DNA from: Noviherbaspirillum massiliense JC206
Lineage (GTDB): Bacteria > Pseudomonadota > Gammaproteobacteria > Burkholderiales > Burkholderiaceae_D
Reading direction: 5' to 3'
DNA: 64,000 bases
Assembly (NCBI RefSeq): GCF_000312045.1
Contig: NZ_HE978635.1
Span: 126,674 to 190,673, forward strand
Part shown: positions 26,301 through 35,016 of the stretch, in pieces
Position numbering within the stretch: position 1 is the first letter of the stretch
How the letters are laid out: the number at the start of each line of letters is the position of its first letter
Notes under the pieces: generated by a model
Databases searched by the model: none
Told to the model about the DNA's origin: nothing
Seen by the model: only the letters and a program-made list of their open reading frames with translations
Translations under genes and position numbers: made by a program

Positions 26301-27646
26301 GCGATCTGACATTAGGTGCGTTGTACGGCATCGTTACCCTGCTGGTGATGTTCTCCGGCATGCCGATCGCGTTCGCGCTCGGCGTGGTCTCGGTCGGGTT
26401 CATGTATTTCTTCATGCCGGAATCCTCCCTCGATACGGTCACGCAGAACGTCTATGAAGAGCTGGCTTCCATCACGCTGCTCTCCATCCCGCTGTTCATC
26501 CTGAAGGGGGCGGCCATCGGAAAATCGCCTGCCGGCCGCGACCTGTATGCCGCGATACATGCCTGGTTGCACAAGGTCCCGGGCGGTCTGGGTATCGCCA
26601 ACGTGTTTGCCTGTGGTCTGTTCGCGGCGATGGCTGGATCCTCACCCGCTACCTGTTCGGCCATCGGATCGGCTGGCATTCCGGAGATGCGCCGGCGCGG
26701 CTATTCGCCGGGCTTTGCCGCCGGCATCATCGCCGCGGGAGGCACGCTGGGAATCCTGCTGCCGCCATCGATCACGATGATTCTGTATGCGGTGGCGGCG
26801 GAGCAGTCGCTCGGCCGCCTGTTCCTGGCCGGCATCGGTCCCGGCTTCCTGCTGGTCCTCCTGTTTGCCGGATATGCGGTGTACCGGGCCCGCAAGGAAT
26901 ACCGCATTGCGCTCGATGTCTATCAGCGCGGCGGCGAGAAATCCGCCTACCTCGCCGACGAGCATTTCACGTTCTCACAGAAAGTTGAGATGCTGCCGCG
27001 GGTGCTGCCTTTCGTCGTGCTGCTGATCGGCGTCATGGTGGCCTTGTACGGTGGCTATGCCACGCCTTCCGAAACCGCCGGTCTCGGCGCCCTGCTGGCC
27101 ATGGTACTGATCGCGCTGGTCTACCGCATCTGGAAGCCGAAGGACTTGTCACCCATCCTCGGATCCACCATCAAGGAATCGACCATGCTGCTGATGATCA
27201 TCGGCATGTCGCTGCTGTATTCCTATGTGATGAGTTACCTGCACATCAGCCAGTCGGCTGCGCAATGGGTGGTCGGCCTGCACCTGTCGAAATGGCTGCT
27301 GCTGGCGATGATTCTGTTCATGGTGATCGTGCTCGGCTTTTTCCTGCCGCCGGTCTCGATCATCCTGATGACGGCGCCCATCATCCTGCCCCCGCTCCGA
27401 GCAGCCGGATTCGACCTGATCTGGTTTGGCGTCGTGATGACGATCGTCATGGAAATGGGCCTGATCCACCCGCCGGTCGGCCTGAACATATTCGTGATCA
27501 AAAATATCGCGCCGGACATTCCGCTGCGCGACGTGATCTGGGGTGTCATGCCTTTCGTCGCTCTCATGTTTCTGGCGGTCGTGCTGCTCTGCGTGATGCC
27601 TGAAATCGCAGTCGGCTTGCCGAATGCGATCATGGGAGGACGATAA
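26297..27646 (+). CDS. TRAP transporter large permease (DctM-type)
   Basis: A 449-residue protein with about twelve hydrophobic segments, the DctM channel subunit. Conserved segments are FSGMPIAFALGVVSV, GGLGIANVFACGLFAAMAGS, and SAGIPEMRRRGYSPGFAAGI followed by AAGGTLGILLPPSITMILY. ATG 26297 overlaps the dctQ stop (ATGA), and a longer in-frame start at 26153 would run inside dctQ. The gene abuts mdcA with no gap: its stop ends at 27646 and mdcA starts at 27647. This ties uptake to malonate decarboxylation. Confidence 0.92.
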   Translation: MSDLTLGALYGIVTLLVMFSGMPIAFALGVVSVGFMYFFMPESSLDTVTQNVYEELASITLLSIPLFILKGAAIGKSPAGRDLYAAIHAWLHKVPGGLGIANVFACGLFAAMAGSSPATCSAIGSAGIPEMRRRGYSPGFAAGIIAAGGTLGILLPPSITMILYAVAAEQSLGRLFLAGIGPGFLLVLLFAGYAVYRARKEYRIALDVYQRGGEKSAYLADEHFTFSQKVEMLPRVLPFVVLLIGVMVALYGGYATPSETAGLGALLAMVLIALVYRIWKPKDLSPILGSTIKESTMLLMIIGMSLLYSYVMSYLHISQSAAQWVVGLHLSKWLLLAMILFMVIVLGFFLPPVSIILMTAPIILPPLRAAGFDLIWFGVVMTIVMEMGLIHPPVGLNIFVIKNIAPDIPLRDVIWGVMPFVALMFLAVVLLCVMPEIAVGLPNAIMGGR

Positions 27647-29314
27647 ATGGGCGTGCCTGACCGGGCATGGAACACGCAGCGGGCAAATCGGTCGCAGCGC
27701 CTGGAGCGCGCACGTTCCGCCCTTGGGAGCTCGTTGTCGGGCAAGCTGTGTGCAACAGACCGCATTACCGACTTGCTGCACCAGGTGCTGGAACCCGGAG
27801 ATCGGGTTTGCCTGGAGGGCAATAACCAGAAGCAGGCTGATTTCCTGGGCAAGGCGCTCACTCGGCTCGACTCGGCCCGCATCAATAGCCTGCACATGCT
27901 GCAATCGGTGCTGGCGTTGCCGGAACACCTCGACGTCTTTGAGAAGGGCATTGCCTCGCGGCTCGACTTTTCCTTTTCCGGACCACAGGCCGGACGACTG
28001 GCGAAACTCACGGCGGCCGGCAAGCTGGATATCGGCGCGATCCATACCTATCTCGAACTGTTCGCCCGCTATTTCATCGACCTCACGCCGCGCGTGGCTC
28101 TCGTTGCAGCACAGGCGGCCGACCGCCACGGCAACCTGTACACCGGGCCGAATACCGAAGACACGCCAGCCATCGTGGAAGCGACGGCGTTCAAGAGCGG
28201 CATCGTGATCGTCCAGGTCAATGAAATCCTCGACGTGCTGCCGCGGGTGGATATCCCGGCCGACTGGGTCGACTTCGTAGTCCAGGCGCCGACGCCGCAT
28301 TACATCGAACCGCTGTTCACACGCGACCCGGCACAGATCTCCGAGATCCAAATATTGATGGCAATGATGGCCATCAAGGGCATCTATGCCGAATACGAGG
28401 TTCAAACGCTGAACCACGGCATCGGCTTCGATACCGCAGCAATCGAACTGCTGCTGCCGACCTATGGCGCATCTCTTGGCCTCAAGGGAAAAATCGCCCT
28501 GCATTGGGCCTTGAATCCCCATCCGGCGCTGATCCCGGCGATCGAGGCCGGCTTCGTCGAATCGATCCATTCCTTCGGCTCAGAACTTGGCATGGAGGAG
28601 TACATCCGTGCCCGCCCCGATGTGTTCTTCGTCGGGCCGGATGGCTCCATGCGCAGCAACCGCGCATTCTGCCAGGCAGCCGGGCACTATGCCTGCGACA
28701 TGTTCATCGGCTCGACGCTGCAGATCGATTTGCAGGGCAATTCCTCGACTGCCACGCTGGGCCGCATTTCCGGTTTCGGCGGCGCGCCCAACATGGGCGC
28801 GGATGCGCGAGGACGCCGCCATGCGAGCGCCGCATGGCTGAAGGCGGGACAGCAAGCGCGCAATGGCAAGAAACTGATTCCGCGCGGACAAAAGCTGGTG
28901 GTGCAGACAGTCGAGACCTTTCGCGAACACATGCAGCCCGCCTTTGTCGAAAAGCTCGATGCCTGGCAGCTGGCGGAACAGGCCAGCATGGCGATTCCGC
29001 CGGTGATGATCTACGGCGAGGATGTCACGCATATCCTGACCGAGGAGGGCATTGCCAATCTGCTGCTGTGTCGCACGGAGGAAGAGCGCGAACAGGCGAT
29101 CCGCGGCGTCGCCGGTTATACCCCGGTCGGCCTTGCACGCGACAAGCGCATGGTGGATAACCTGCGCGACCGCGGCATCATCCGGCGCGCCGAAGACCTC
29201 GGCATCGACAAGCGGCGCGCCACGCGCGACCTGCTGGCAGCCAAGAACATGAAAGACCTGGTGCGCGCATCCGGCGGTCTGTACGACCCGCCCAAACGTT
29301 TCAGAAACTGGTGA
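27647..29314 (+). CDS. mdcA: Malonate decarboxylase alpha subunit (acetyl-S-ACP:malonate ACP transferase)
   Basis: A 555-residue MdcA, the transferase that swaps acetyl for malonyl on the MdcC carrier. The length matches the family. It is CoA-transferase-like, with conserved stretches including LLHQVLEPGDRVCLEGNNQK, the AAQAADRHGNLYTGPNTEDTP segment, and SGFGGAPNMGADARGRRHAS. It is the first of seven contiguous mdc genes in the order ACDEGBH, the biotin-independent type. The start immediately follows the dctM stop. Confidence 0.95.
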   Translation: MGVPDRAWNTQRANRSQRLERARSALGSSLSGKLCATDRITDLLHQVLEPGDRVCLEGNNQKQADFLGKALTRLDSARINSLHMLQSVLALPEHLDVFEKGIASRLDFSFSGPQAGRLAKLTAAGKLDIGAIHTYLELFARYFIDLTPRVALVAAQAADRHGNLYTGPNTEDTPAIVEATAFKSGIVIVQVNEILDVLPRVDIPADWVDFVVQAPTPHYIEPLFTRDPAQISEIQILMAMMAIKGIYAEYEVQTLNHGIGFDTAAIELLLPTYGASLGLKGKIALHWALNPHPALIPAIEAGFVESIHSFGSELGMEEYIRARPDVFFVGPDGSMRSNRAFCQAAGHYACDMFIGSTLQIDLQGNSSTATLGRISGFGGAPNMGADARGRRHASAAWLKAGQQARNGKKLIPRGQKLVVQTVETFREHMQPAFVEKLDAWQLAEQASMAIPPVMIYGEDVTHILTEEGIANLLLCRTEEEREQAIRGVAGYTPVGLARDKRMVDNLRDRGIIRRAEDLGIDKRRATRDLLAAKNMKDLVRASGGLYDPPKRFRNW

Positions 29315-29322
29315 GTCTCGAC

Positions 29323-29637
29323 ATGGAAACCCTGAAATTCCGTTTCGACCGTGGATCCCGCAAAGGCGGCTCGCAGCCGCAGATCGTCGGCGTCGTCAGT
29401 TCCGGCAACCTGGAAGTGCTGATCGAGCCGGCAGCGCTGAATGGTGCCTGTGAAATCGAAGTGAAAACCGCGGCCGTCGGATTCGGCACGATCTGGGATG
29501 CGGTGATGCGCGACTTCCATGCGCGCTGGCCGCTGGCCGATACCCGGATCTCCATCAACGACATGGGCGCGACGCCGGCGGTGGTCAGCCTGCGCCTCGA
29601 CCAGGCAGTGGAATCCCTGCTGGGAGCGGCCGCATGA
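29323..29637 (+). CDS. mdcC: Malonate decarboxylase acyl carrier (delta) subunit
   Basis: A 104-residue acyl carrier protein that bears the 2'-(5''-phosphoribosyl)-3'-dephospho-CoA group. The prosthetic-group site is the Ser in VVSSGNLEVL, most likely S27. ATG 29323 gives the family-typical METL start. An upstream GTG at 29311 overlaps the mdcA stop (GTGA) and would add four residues. It overlaps mdcD by four bases. Confidence 0.93.
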   Translation: METLKFRFDRGSRKGGSQPQIVGVVSSGNLEVLIEPAALNGACEIEVKTAAVGFGTIWDAVMRDFHARWPLADTRISINDMGATPAVVSLRLDQAVESLLGAAA

Positions 29638-30527
29638 GCAGCTATCTCGAAGCCAGCGCCCGCGAGCGCGTGCAGCAGTTGCTCGATGCCGGTTCTTTCG
29701 AGGAATTCCTGCCGCCGGCGATGCGTGTCATCAGCCCGCACCTGGAACAGCTCGGCGCGCCGGTATCGTTCGACGATGGCGTCGTCATCGGGCGCGGCCG
29801 CTTGCAGGGAAAAGCGGTATTCGCCGCCGCGCAGGAAGGCGGCTTCATGGGCGGCGCGGTGGGGGAGGTGCATGGTGCCAAGCTGGTCGGACTGCTCAAG
29901 CGCGCCATCCAGGAGCATGCCGAGGCAGTCGTGCTGCTGCTGGAAACCGGCGGTGTGCGCCTGCATGAAGCGAACGCCGGCCTGATCGCGGTATCGGAAG
30001 TGATGCGCGCCGTGCTCGACGTGCGCGCAGCCGGCATTCCCGTGATCGTGTTGATCGGCGGTGCGAACGGCTGTTTCGGCGGCATGGGCATTGTCGCGCG
30101 CTGCGCCAATGCCATCATCATGTCGGAAGAAGGGCGGCTTGCTTTGTCGGGCCCGGAAGTGATCGAAACCGCGAACGGCGTGGAGGAATTCGATTCCCGC
30201 GACCGCGCGCTGGTGTGGCGCACCACCGGCGGCAAGCATCGTTATCTGTTGGGCGACTGCCAGCGCATCGTCGACGATGACATTACCGTCTTCCGGCAGG
30301 CTGCCGCGGAAGAGATCGAGTTCACCGCCGCAGCAGGTACCGGGCTGTCGCTGTCCGAACTGGAAGCCGAACATGAATTGCTCGACCGCCGTCTGCATGA
30401 CTTCGGCACGGCAGCCGATTCGATGGAGATCTGGTCCGGTCTCGGCATCGTCGAACCACAGAAGCTGCCGATTCTGGACGGCGACGCCTTCCGCAAAGCC
30501 GCAGAACACCACCGGGCAGGAGCGTGA
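29634..30527 (+). CDS. mdcD: Malonate decarboxylase beta subunit
   Basis: A 297-residue carboxyltransferase-like (crotonase-fold) protein. It forms the decarboxylase with MdcE, releasing CO2 from malonyl-S-carrier to give acetyl-S-carrier. Family segments are RERVQQLLDAGSFEEFLPP, AAQEGGFMGGAVGEVHGAKL and the oxyanion-region IGGANGCFGGMGIVARC. It overlaps mdcC (ATGA) and mdcE (GTGA), so it is translationally coupled on both sides. Confidence 0.95.
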   Translation: MSSYLEASARERVQQLLDAGSFEEFLPPAMRVISPHLEQLGAPVSFDDGVVIGRGRLQGKAVFAAAQEGGFMGGAVGEVHGAKLVGLLKRAIQEHAEAVVLLLETGGVRLHEANAGLIAVSEVMRAVLDVRAAGIPVIVLIGGANGCFGGMGIVARCANAIIMSEEGRLALSGPEVIETANGVEEFDSRDRALVWRTTGGKHRYLLGDCQRIVDDDITVFRQAAAEEIEFTAAAGTGLSLSELEAEHELLDRRLHDFGTAADSMEIWSGLGIVEPQKLPILDGDAFRKAAEHHRAGA

Positions 30528-31246
30528 CGATGGATTGGAAAACCCTGGCATCAAACCTGTTCCCGCAAGGTCATGACATTACCGAACGCGATTGCTTCCT
30601 CTCGGGCACGGCGCAGGTCGGCGACACGACCGTCACCGTGATCGGCACTACCGGGCATACGCCGATCGGCGTCGAGATTGCCTTCGCCCAGGCCACGGCC
30701 ATCCTGCACACGATGCGCGAGCATCCGGGCCGGGCAATCGTCATCCTGATCGACACCGAAGGCCAGCGCCTGCGCCATCGTGATGAAATGCTGGGCATCA
30801 ACAGCTACATGGCCCACCTCGGCAAGTGCATCGATCTCGCGCGCCGGCGCGGACACAAGGTGATCGGGCTGGTCTATGACCAGGCGCTGTCCGGCGGCTT
30901 CATCACCAGCGGCCTGATGGCCGATGCCTGCTATGCCTTGCCGGATGCGACGATCCGGGTCATGGGCTTGCCGGCGATGGCGCGCATCACCAAGGTGCCG
31001 GAAGAACGGCTGCGGGAATTGGCCAAGACCAATCCGGTGTTTGCACCCGGCGCGGAAAATTATTTCGTGATGGGCGGCGTGGAAGCGATCTGGACCGGCG
31101 ACCTCGCCCAACAACTGGCCCGGGCCCTCGAACACGCGAGCCCGAAAGACAGGCGCAGCCGGCTTGGCGCCGAACGCGGCGGACGCAAGCTGGCGCAGCG
31201 GGTGGCGCAGGCAGTGATGTCCGATGGCCATGCTCGCACGACATAG
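30524..31246 (+). CDS. mdcE: Malonate decarboxylase gamma subunit
   Basis: A 240-residue MdcE, partner of MdcD in the decarboxylation step. Segments typical of the family are ILIDTEGQRLRHRDEMLGIN and the QALSGGFITSGLMADACYAL loop. GTG 30524 overlaps the mdcD stop, and ATG 30530 is a plausible alternative two codons in. The 3' end overlaps mdcG by 23 bases. Confidence 0.94.
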   Translation: MTMDWKTLASNLFPQGHDITERDCFLSGTAQVGDTTVTVIGTTGHTPIGVEIAFAQATAILHTMREHPGRAIVILIDTEGQRLRHRDEMLGINSYMAHLGKCIDLARRRGHKVIGLVYDQALSGGFITSGLMADACYALPDATIRVMGLPAMARITKVPEERLRELAKTNPVFAPGAENYFVMGGVEAIWTGDLAQQLARALEHASPKDRRSRLGAERGGRKLAQRVAQAVMSDGHARTT

Positions 31247-31910
31247 CCTGGTCTGGCTGACCGACGCGGGATGGCAGGAGGCGCAAAACAGCGCGCCGCA
31301 AGACTGCCGCGAGATCATCGCGGCGTGGAAGCGCACAGACTGGCCGGCAATTGCGCGGCGCCACGATCCGGAAGCCACGCAGGAGCAAGCTTGCCTCGGC
31401 ATCGCATTGCCACCGGATTCTGTCGATGGCAGCAAGAAGCGCATCCCAGTGCGCGTATCCCGCTCCAGCATCCGGAAGTCCGATGCCCCTCCGGCACTCG
31501 ATGCGGTGCTGGCAGCGGCACCACCCGATTGGCGTGAACCGCTGGCTGCGCTCGATGCCAATGCACGGGCAGCCGGCATCTGCCTGAGAGTGTATGGATC
31601 GCTTGCATTGCAGGCGTTCACCGGCCAGGCTTATCTCACCAAAGCATCCGATATCGATCTCCTGTTTGCGCCGCACTCTGTGGCGAGCCTGTCACGCGGG
31701 CTTGAGTTGCTGCGTACCTATGCCGGCAGCTTGCCTCTGGATGGCGAAATCCTGTTTCCGGCGGGACAGGCTGTGGCGTGGAAGGAATGGGACAGGGCGC
31801 AGACTTCGGGAGGCGGCTGCCGCGTACTGGTCAAGGAAATGCAAGCCGTGCGGCTCCGGTCCTTGGATGAGCTGCTGTCGCTACTGGAGACTGCGCCATG
31901 GCCGGCATAG
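31224..31910 (+). CDS. mdcG: Phosphoribosyl-dephospho-CoA transferase (holo-MdcC synthase)
   Basis: A 228-residue nucleotidyltransferase-fold enzyme that attaches the prosthetic group to MdcC. The nucleotidyltransferase signature is visible as YGSLALQAFTG followed by ASDIDLLF, the two aspartates being the likely metal ligands. The N-terminal RHSLVWLT and the internal ACLGIALPP segments are family-typical. It is embedded by overlaps with mdcE upstream and mdcB downstream. Confidence 0.92.
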   Translation: MAMLARHSLVWLTDAGWQEAQNSAPQDCREIIAAWKRTDWPAIARRHDPEATQEQACLGIALPPDSVDGSKKRIPVRVSRSSIRKSDAPPALDAVLAAAPPDWREPLAALDANARAAGICLRVYGSLALQAFTGQAYLTKASDIDLLFAPHSVASLSRGLELLRTYAGSLPLDGEILFPAGQAVAWKEWDRAQTSGGGCRVLVKEMQAVRLRSLDELLSLLETAPWPA

Positions 31911-32845
31911 CGACGCATGCCATGCAGGTATCCGAATGGATTCGGCCTTACCCGCCGGCGGAAGACGCGCATCGGGAACGGAAGTTGGCCGCAGCTCATG
32001 CGTTCTGCGCACGGTTGGGCCGCCTTGCAGTACGCAGCCTCTACGACGAACTCACGCTGTATCCCAAGCCCGGCCTGGTGTCGCTTGTCGACAATGGCAG
32101 CCATCGCGACATGAATGCGGAAACTTTCATGCGCAGCCTGTTCGCCTTGCGACACTACTTCATCCGGATTGCCAAAGCGGGCGCGGACGGTGCGGCGTTT
32201 ACCGAACTCAGGCAGCTCGGCATCGATGCCGAGCAAAAAATGCTGCACGCCACCCGTGGCATCAACACCCACCGCGGCGCAATCTTCTGCCTTGGCCTGC
32301 TATGCGCCGCTGCCGGCTATTGCCACGCACATCGCATCCGCTTGTCGCCGCAGGCGCTGCGCGCGGTGCTGCTGATGGAGTGGGGCCAAGCCCTGACCAT
32401 CCATGCCCGGGCGACTGACGGCAGCTCGCACGGCTTGCAGGTCGCGGCACGGCATGCCGCGAGCGGTGCGCGGGAAGAAGCCGCGCTTGGCCTGCCTTCC
32501 GTGTTTGAGGTTGCTCTGCCGGCGCTGCAAAGTACTCTGGAAACGCGCGCCTGCTGGGAGCGCGCACGCATCGATGCACTGTTCGCCCTGATGGCGTACG
32601 TCAGCGACACCAATGTGTACTACCGCGGCGGCACGACAGGCGCCGCAATGGTGCGCAGCATGGCGCAGGAATTCCTCGTGCGTGGTGGCACGGCGCATGC
32701 TCAATGGAAAACGTATGCGCTCGAATGCCACCGCCAGTTCATCAGCAGGAAACTGTCGCCGGGCGGCGCGGCGGACTTGCTGGCGGCTGCCTGCCTGGTG
32801 CACAGGCTGACTTACCGTTTGGGCGGCACGATTGCCGCTGCGTAG
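31898..32845 (+). CDS. mdcB: Triphosphoribosyl-dephospho-CoA synthase
   Basis: A 315-residue CitG/MdcB-family enzyme making the MdcC prosthetic-group precursor from dephospho-CoA and ATP. The family signature YPKPGLVSLVDNGSHRDMN is intact, followed by GINTHRGAIFCLGLL and a late SDTNVYYRGG segment. Its start overlaps mdcG by 13 bases. A 78-bp gap separates it from mdcH. Confidence 0.93.
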   Translation: MAGIATHAMQVSEWIRPYPPAEDAHRERKLAAAHAFCARLGRLAVRSLYDELTLYPKPGLVSLVDNGSHRDMNAETFMRSLFALRHYFIRIAKAGADGAAFTELRQLGIDAEQKMLHATRGINTHRGAIFCLGLLCAAAGYCHAHRIRLSPQALRAVLLMEWGQALTIHARATDGSSHGLQVAARHAASGAREEAALGLPSVFEVALPALQSTLETRACWERARIDALFALMAYVSDTNVYYRGGTTGAAMVRSMAQEFLVRGGTAHAQWKTYALECHRQFISRKLSPGGAADLLAAACLVHRLTYRLGGTIAAA

Positions 32846-32923
32846 TGAAATGAAGCGCTGCAGGTATTCATTCCACGTCGCTAAAGGCATTACGGACGGG
32901 AGGAAGCCGCAAGGAGCGCACGC

Positions 32924-33853
32924 ATGAGCCGCCTCGCCATCCTGTGCCCGGGACAGGGCGCACAGCATCCGCACATGTTTGACTTTGCCCACGTCGTGCT
33001 TAGCGCCGATGTGGTGCCAGATCATTGGGCGCTGGAACAGGCGCTTGGCATGCCGCTGGATGCGGCGCTGAACGACAAGGCTATGCTTTTTTCCAATCGC
33101 ATCGCGCAACCCTTGATCGTTGCCGCAACCATGTCCACCTGGGCAGCCATCCGGAACCTGCTGCCACAGCCAGCCCTGGTCGTCGGCTACAGCATCGGCG
33201 AAGTGTCGGCTTATGCGATCACCAATGGACTGCAACCGGAAGAGGCCATACGCCTCGCCGCCCGCCGCGCACAACTGATGGATGCCTGCCTTGATCCGGA
33301 TGCGCCGCAAGCCCTCGTCGCGGTTTCCGGTCTCACCCGGCAAGCGCTAGCCGGCCTACTGGATCAATATGGGTTCGCCATCGCGATCGAAACCGGTGAA
33401 GACAGCATCATCGCAGGTGGCCTGGCTGCATCCTTGCCCGCGCTGCAGCAGAAGATCATCGATCTGGGCGGGCACCCGACTGTCCTCCCGGTGGAAATCG
33501 CATCGCACACGCCCCTCATGCATGCTGCAGTCGAACCTTTCAGGCAGGCATTGCACCAATCCGGCTTGGCGGACCCGGAGGTGCCCGTGCTGGCAGGAGT
33601 ACTGGGAGAAGCAGTGTCCCGCAAGGAGCAAGCCATCGCTACGCTCGCACGCCAGCTGGAAGAAACCATACGCTGGAAGGATTGCATGGATGCCTGTGCC
33701 GAGGCAGGCATTACTGTCGCCCTCGAACTCGGTCCGGGTTCGGCGTTATCGCGCATGCTGCAGGCGAGACATCCCGATATTGCGTGCCGGTCGATTGCGG
33801 ATTTCCGTAGCGCCGCGGGAGTGGGGGCCTGGGTTGGACGGCAGTTGGACTGA
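32924..33853 (+). CDS. mdcH: Malonate decarboxylase epsilon subunit (malonyl-CoA:ACP transacylase-like)
   Basis: A 309-residue FabD-like acyltransferase that charges the MdcC carrier with malonyl to start the cycle. Motifs are the N-terminal LCPGQGAQHPHMF, the nucleophile elbow GYSIGEVSAY (Ser as catalytic residue), and the histidine in EIASHTPLMH. It is the last mdc gene. No malonate permease mdcL/mdcM or mdcF occurs here, so the upstream TRAP genes fill that role. No clear terminator follows. Confidence 0.93.
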   Translation: MSRLAILCPGQGAQHPHMFDFAHVVLSADVVPDHWALEQALGMPLDAALNDKAMLFSNRIAQPLIVAATMSTWAAIRNLLPQPALVVGYSIGEVSAYAITNGLQPEEAIRLAARRAQLMDACLDPDAPQALVAVSGLTRQALAGLLDQYGFAIAIETGEDSIIAGGLAASLPALQQKIIDLGGHPTVLPVEIASHTPLMHAAVEPFRQALHQSGLADPEVPVLAGVLGEAVSRKEQAIATLARQLEETIRWKDCMDACAEAGITVALELGPGSALSRMLQARHPDIACRSIADFRSAAGVGAWVGRQLD

Positions 33854-33980
33854 GCGGGCCGGCAGCATGCCATTTCGATGAAGCGATGTATTGATGGGGT
33901 CTGCATCGTTGGCTCAAGTGATATGAATTACACGGAGCCGGAAAAACGAACAAAAGCGTATCCCGGTCTCGGGAAGAGCC

Positions 33981-34889
33981 TTACTTGCGAAGGGCGCTGG
34001 CCGATCCGATTCTTTCCTCTATCAAATCAAGCATGGCCTTGGCCGCTATCGACAGAGGCTGGTCTTTGCGTTTCACCATCAATATGGGCCGCTTCTGTTC
34101 AGAGCGCAAAGGAACCGCAACCAGATCCATCTGCCGGAACTGAAACAGCGTTAATTCGGGCACCAGACTGATTCCCAGGCCCTGGCTGACCAAACCTGCG
34201 ACGGTCGCAAGGTGCTCCACCTCGAACCCAGAGTGGATGGCACGCACCTCCCGCAGCAGGATGTCGACGTGCTGGCGGACGCTTGACGACTTCGCGAGAT
34301 GTATCACTTCCTGGCCTGCAAGGTCCGTTACCCGAACAATGCGTTTTCTTGCAAGCGGATGGTCATGCCGGCAGACGAGGTAAAAAGGATCGCTGCAAAG
34401 CGTCCGCGACTCGAACTCTGCGACATTGGACCCTGGTGCAGTGAGCACGATGTCAGCTTTTCCCTGGCGCAGGAGGGAAAGGCACTGGTCGGACAGCGCG
34501 TCATGCAAGGTGACTGCCACGGCCGGGTACAGCTTCTTGTACTCGGCGATGATCTCGGGCAGGCCGTTGGCGGCGAGGGACGGCAAAGCCGCCACGGAGA
34601 CTCGCCCGCGCCGTCGTGCAACGTAGTCCGACATATCGTCGAACGCCGATTCGATCTCGGCAAGGAGGGAGCGGACCGCTTCAGCGAACAATTCGCCTTC
34701 CGGGGTCAATGTGACCTTTCGCGTATCCCGCTCAAATAGCCGTGTCCCGACTTCGGACTCGAGTTTCCGGATCATCACGCTTAATGCCGACTGCGAAGTG
34801 TGGCATCGCTCCGCCGCGCGGGTGAAGTGTTTCAGTTCCGCGAGTGCAGCGAAAGCGTACAGAAGGCGCGTGGAAATATTGGCTTGCAT
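33981..34889 (-). CDS. LysR-family regulator, divergent from atuA-like gene
   Basis: A 302-residue LysR-type regulator. The N-terminal helix-turn-helix is AALAELKHFTRAAERCHTSQSALSVMIRKLE (split here: AELKHFTRAAERCHTSQ then SALSVMIRKLE), followed by the usual effector-binding domain. It is divergent from the AtuA-like gene, and a T-N11-A box lies 3-23 bp upstream of its start codon. It most likely controls itself and the AtuA/Bug genes in response to their substrate. Confidence 0.9.
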   Translation of the reverse strand: MQANISTRLLYAFAALAELKHFTRAAERCHTSQSALSVMIRKLESEVGTRLFERDTRKVTLTPEGELFAEAVRSLLAEIESAFDDMSDYVARRRGRVSVAALPSLAANGLPEIIAEYKKLYPAVAVTLHDALSDQCLSLLRQGKADIVLTAPGSNVAEFESRTLCSDPFYLVCRHDHPLARKRIVRVTDLAGQEVIHLAKSSSVRQHVDILLREVRAIHSGFEVEHLATVAGLVSQGLGISLVPELTLFQFRQMDLVAVPLRSEQKRPILMVKRKDQPLSIAAKAMLDLIEERIGSASALRK

Positions 34890-34891
34890 GA

Positions 34892-34912
34892 TTAATACTG
34901 GAACACGATTAA
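34892..34912. promoter_or_regulatory. LysR-type box TTAAT-N11-ATTAA
   Basis: An exact 5-bp inverted repeat TTAAT / ATTAA is separated by 11 bp, the classic T-N11-A layout bound by LysR regulators. It lies immediately upstream of the lysR start in the AT-rich divergent region shared with the AtuA-like gene, so the LysR protein probably binds it and autoregulates. Confidence 0.6.
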
Positions 34913-35016
34913 ATGATCAGAAATTTTCATTTTACTTAATCAAACTACCTGGGGAAAATCAGATCATCAATCGTTCGGGGCGTCGGCATTTCGTCCAGCG
35001 CCTCCAAAGGGTCTTC

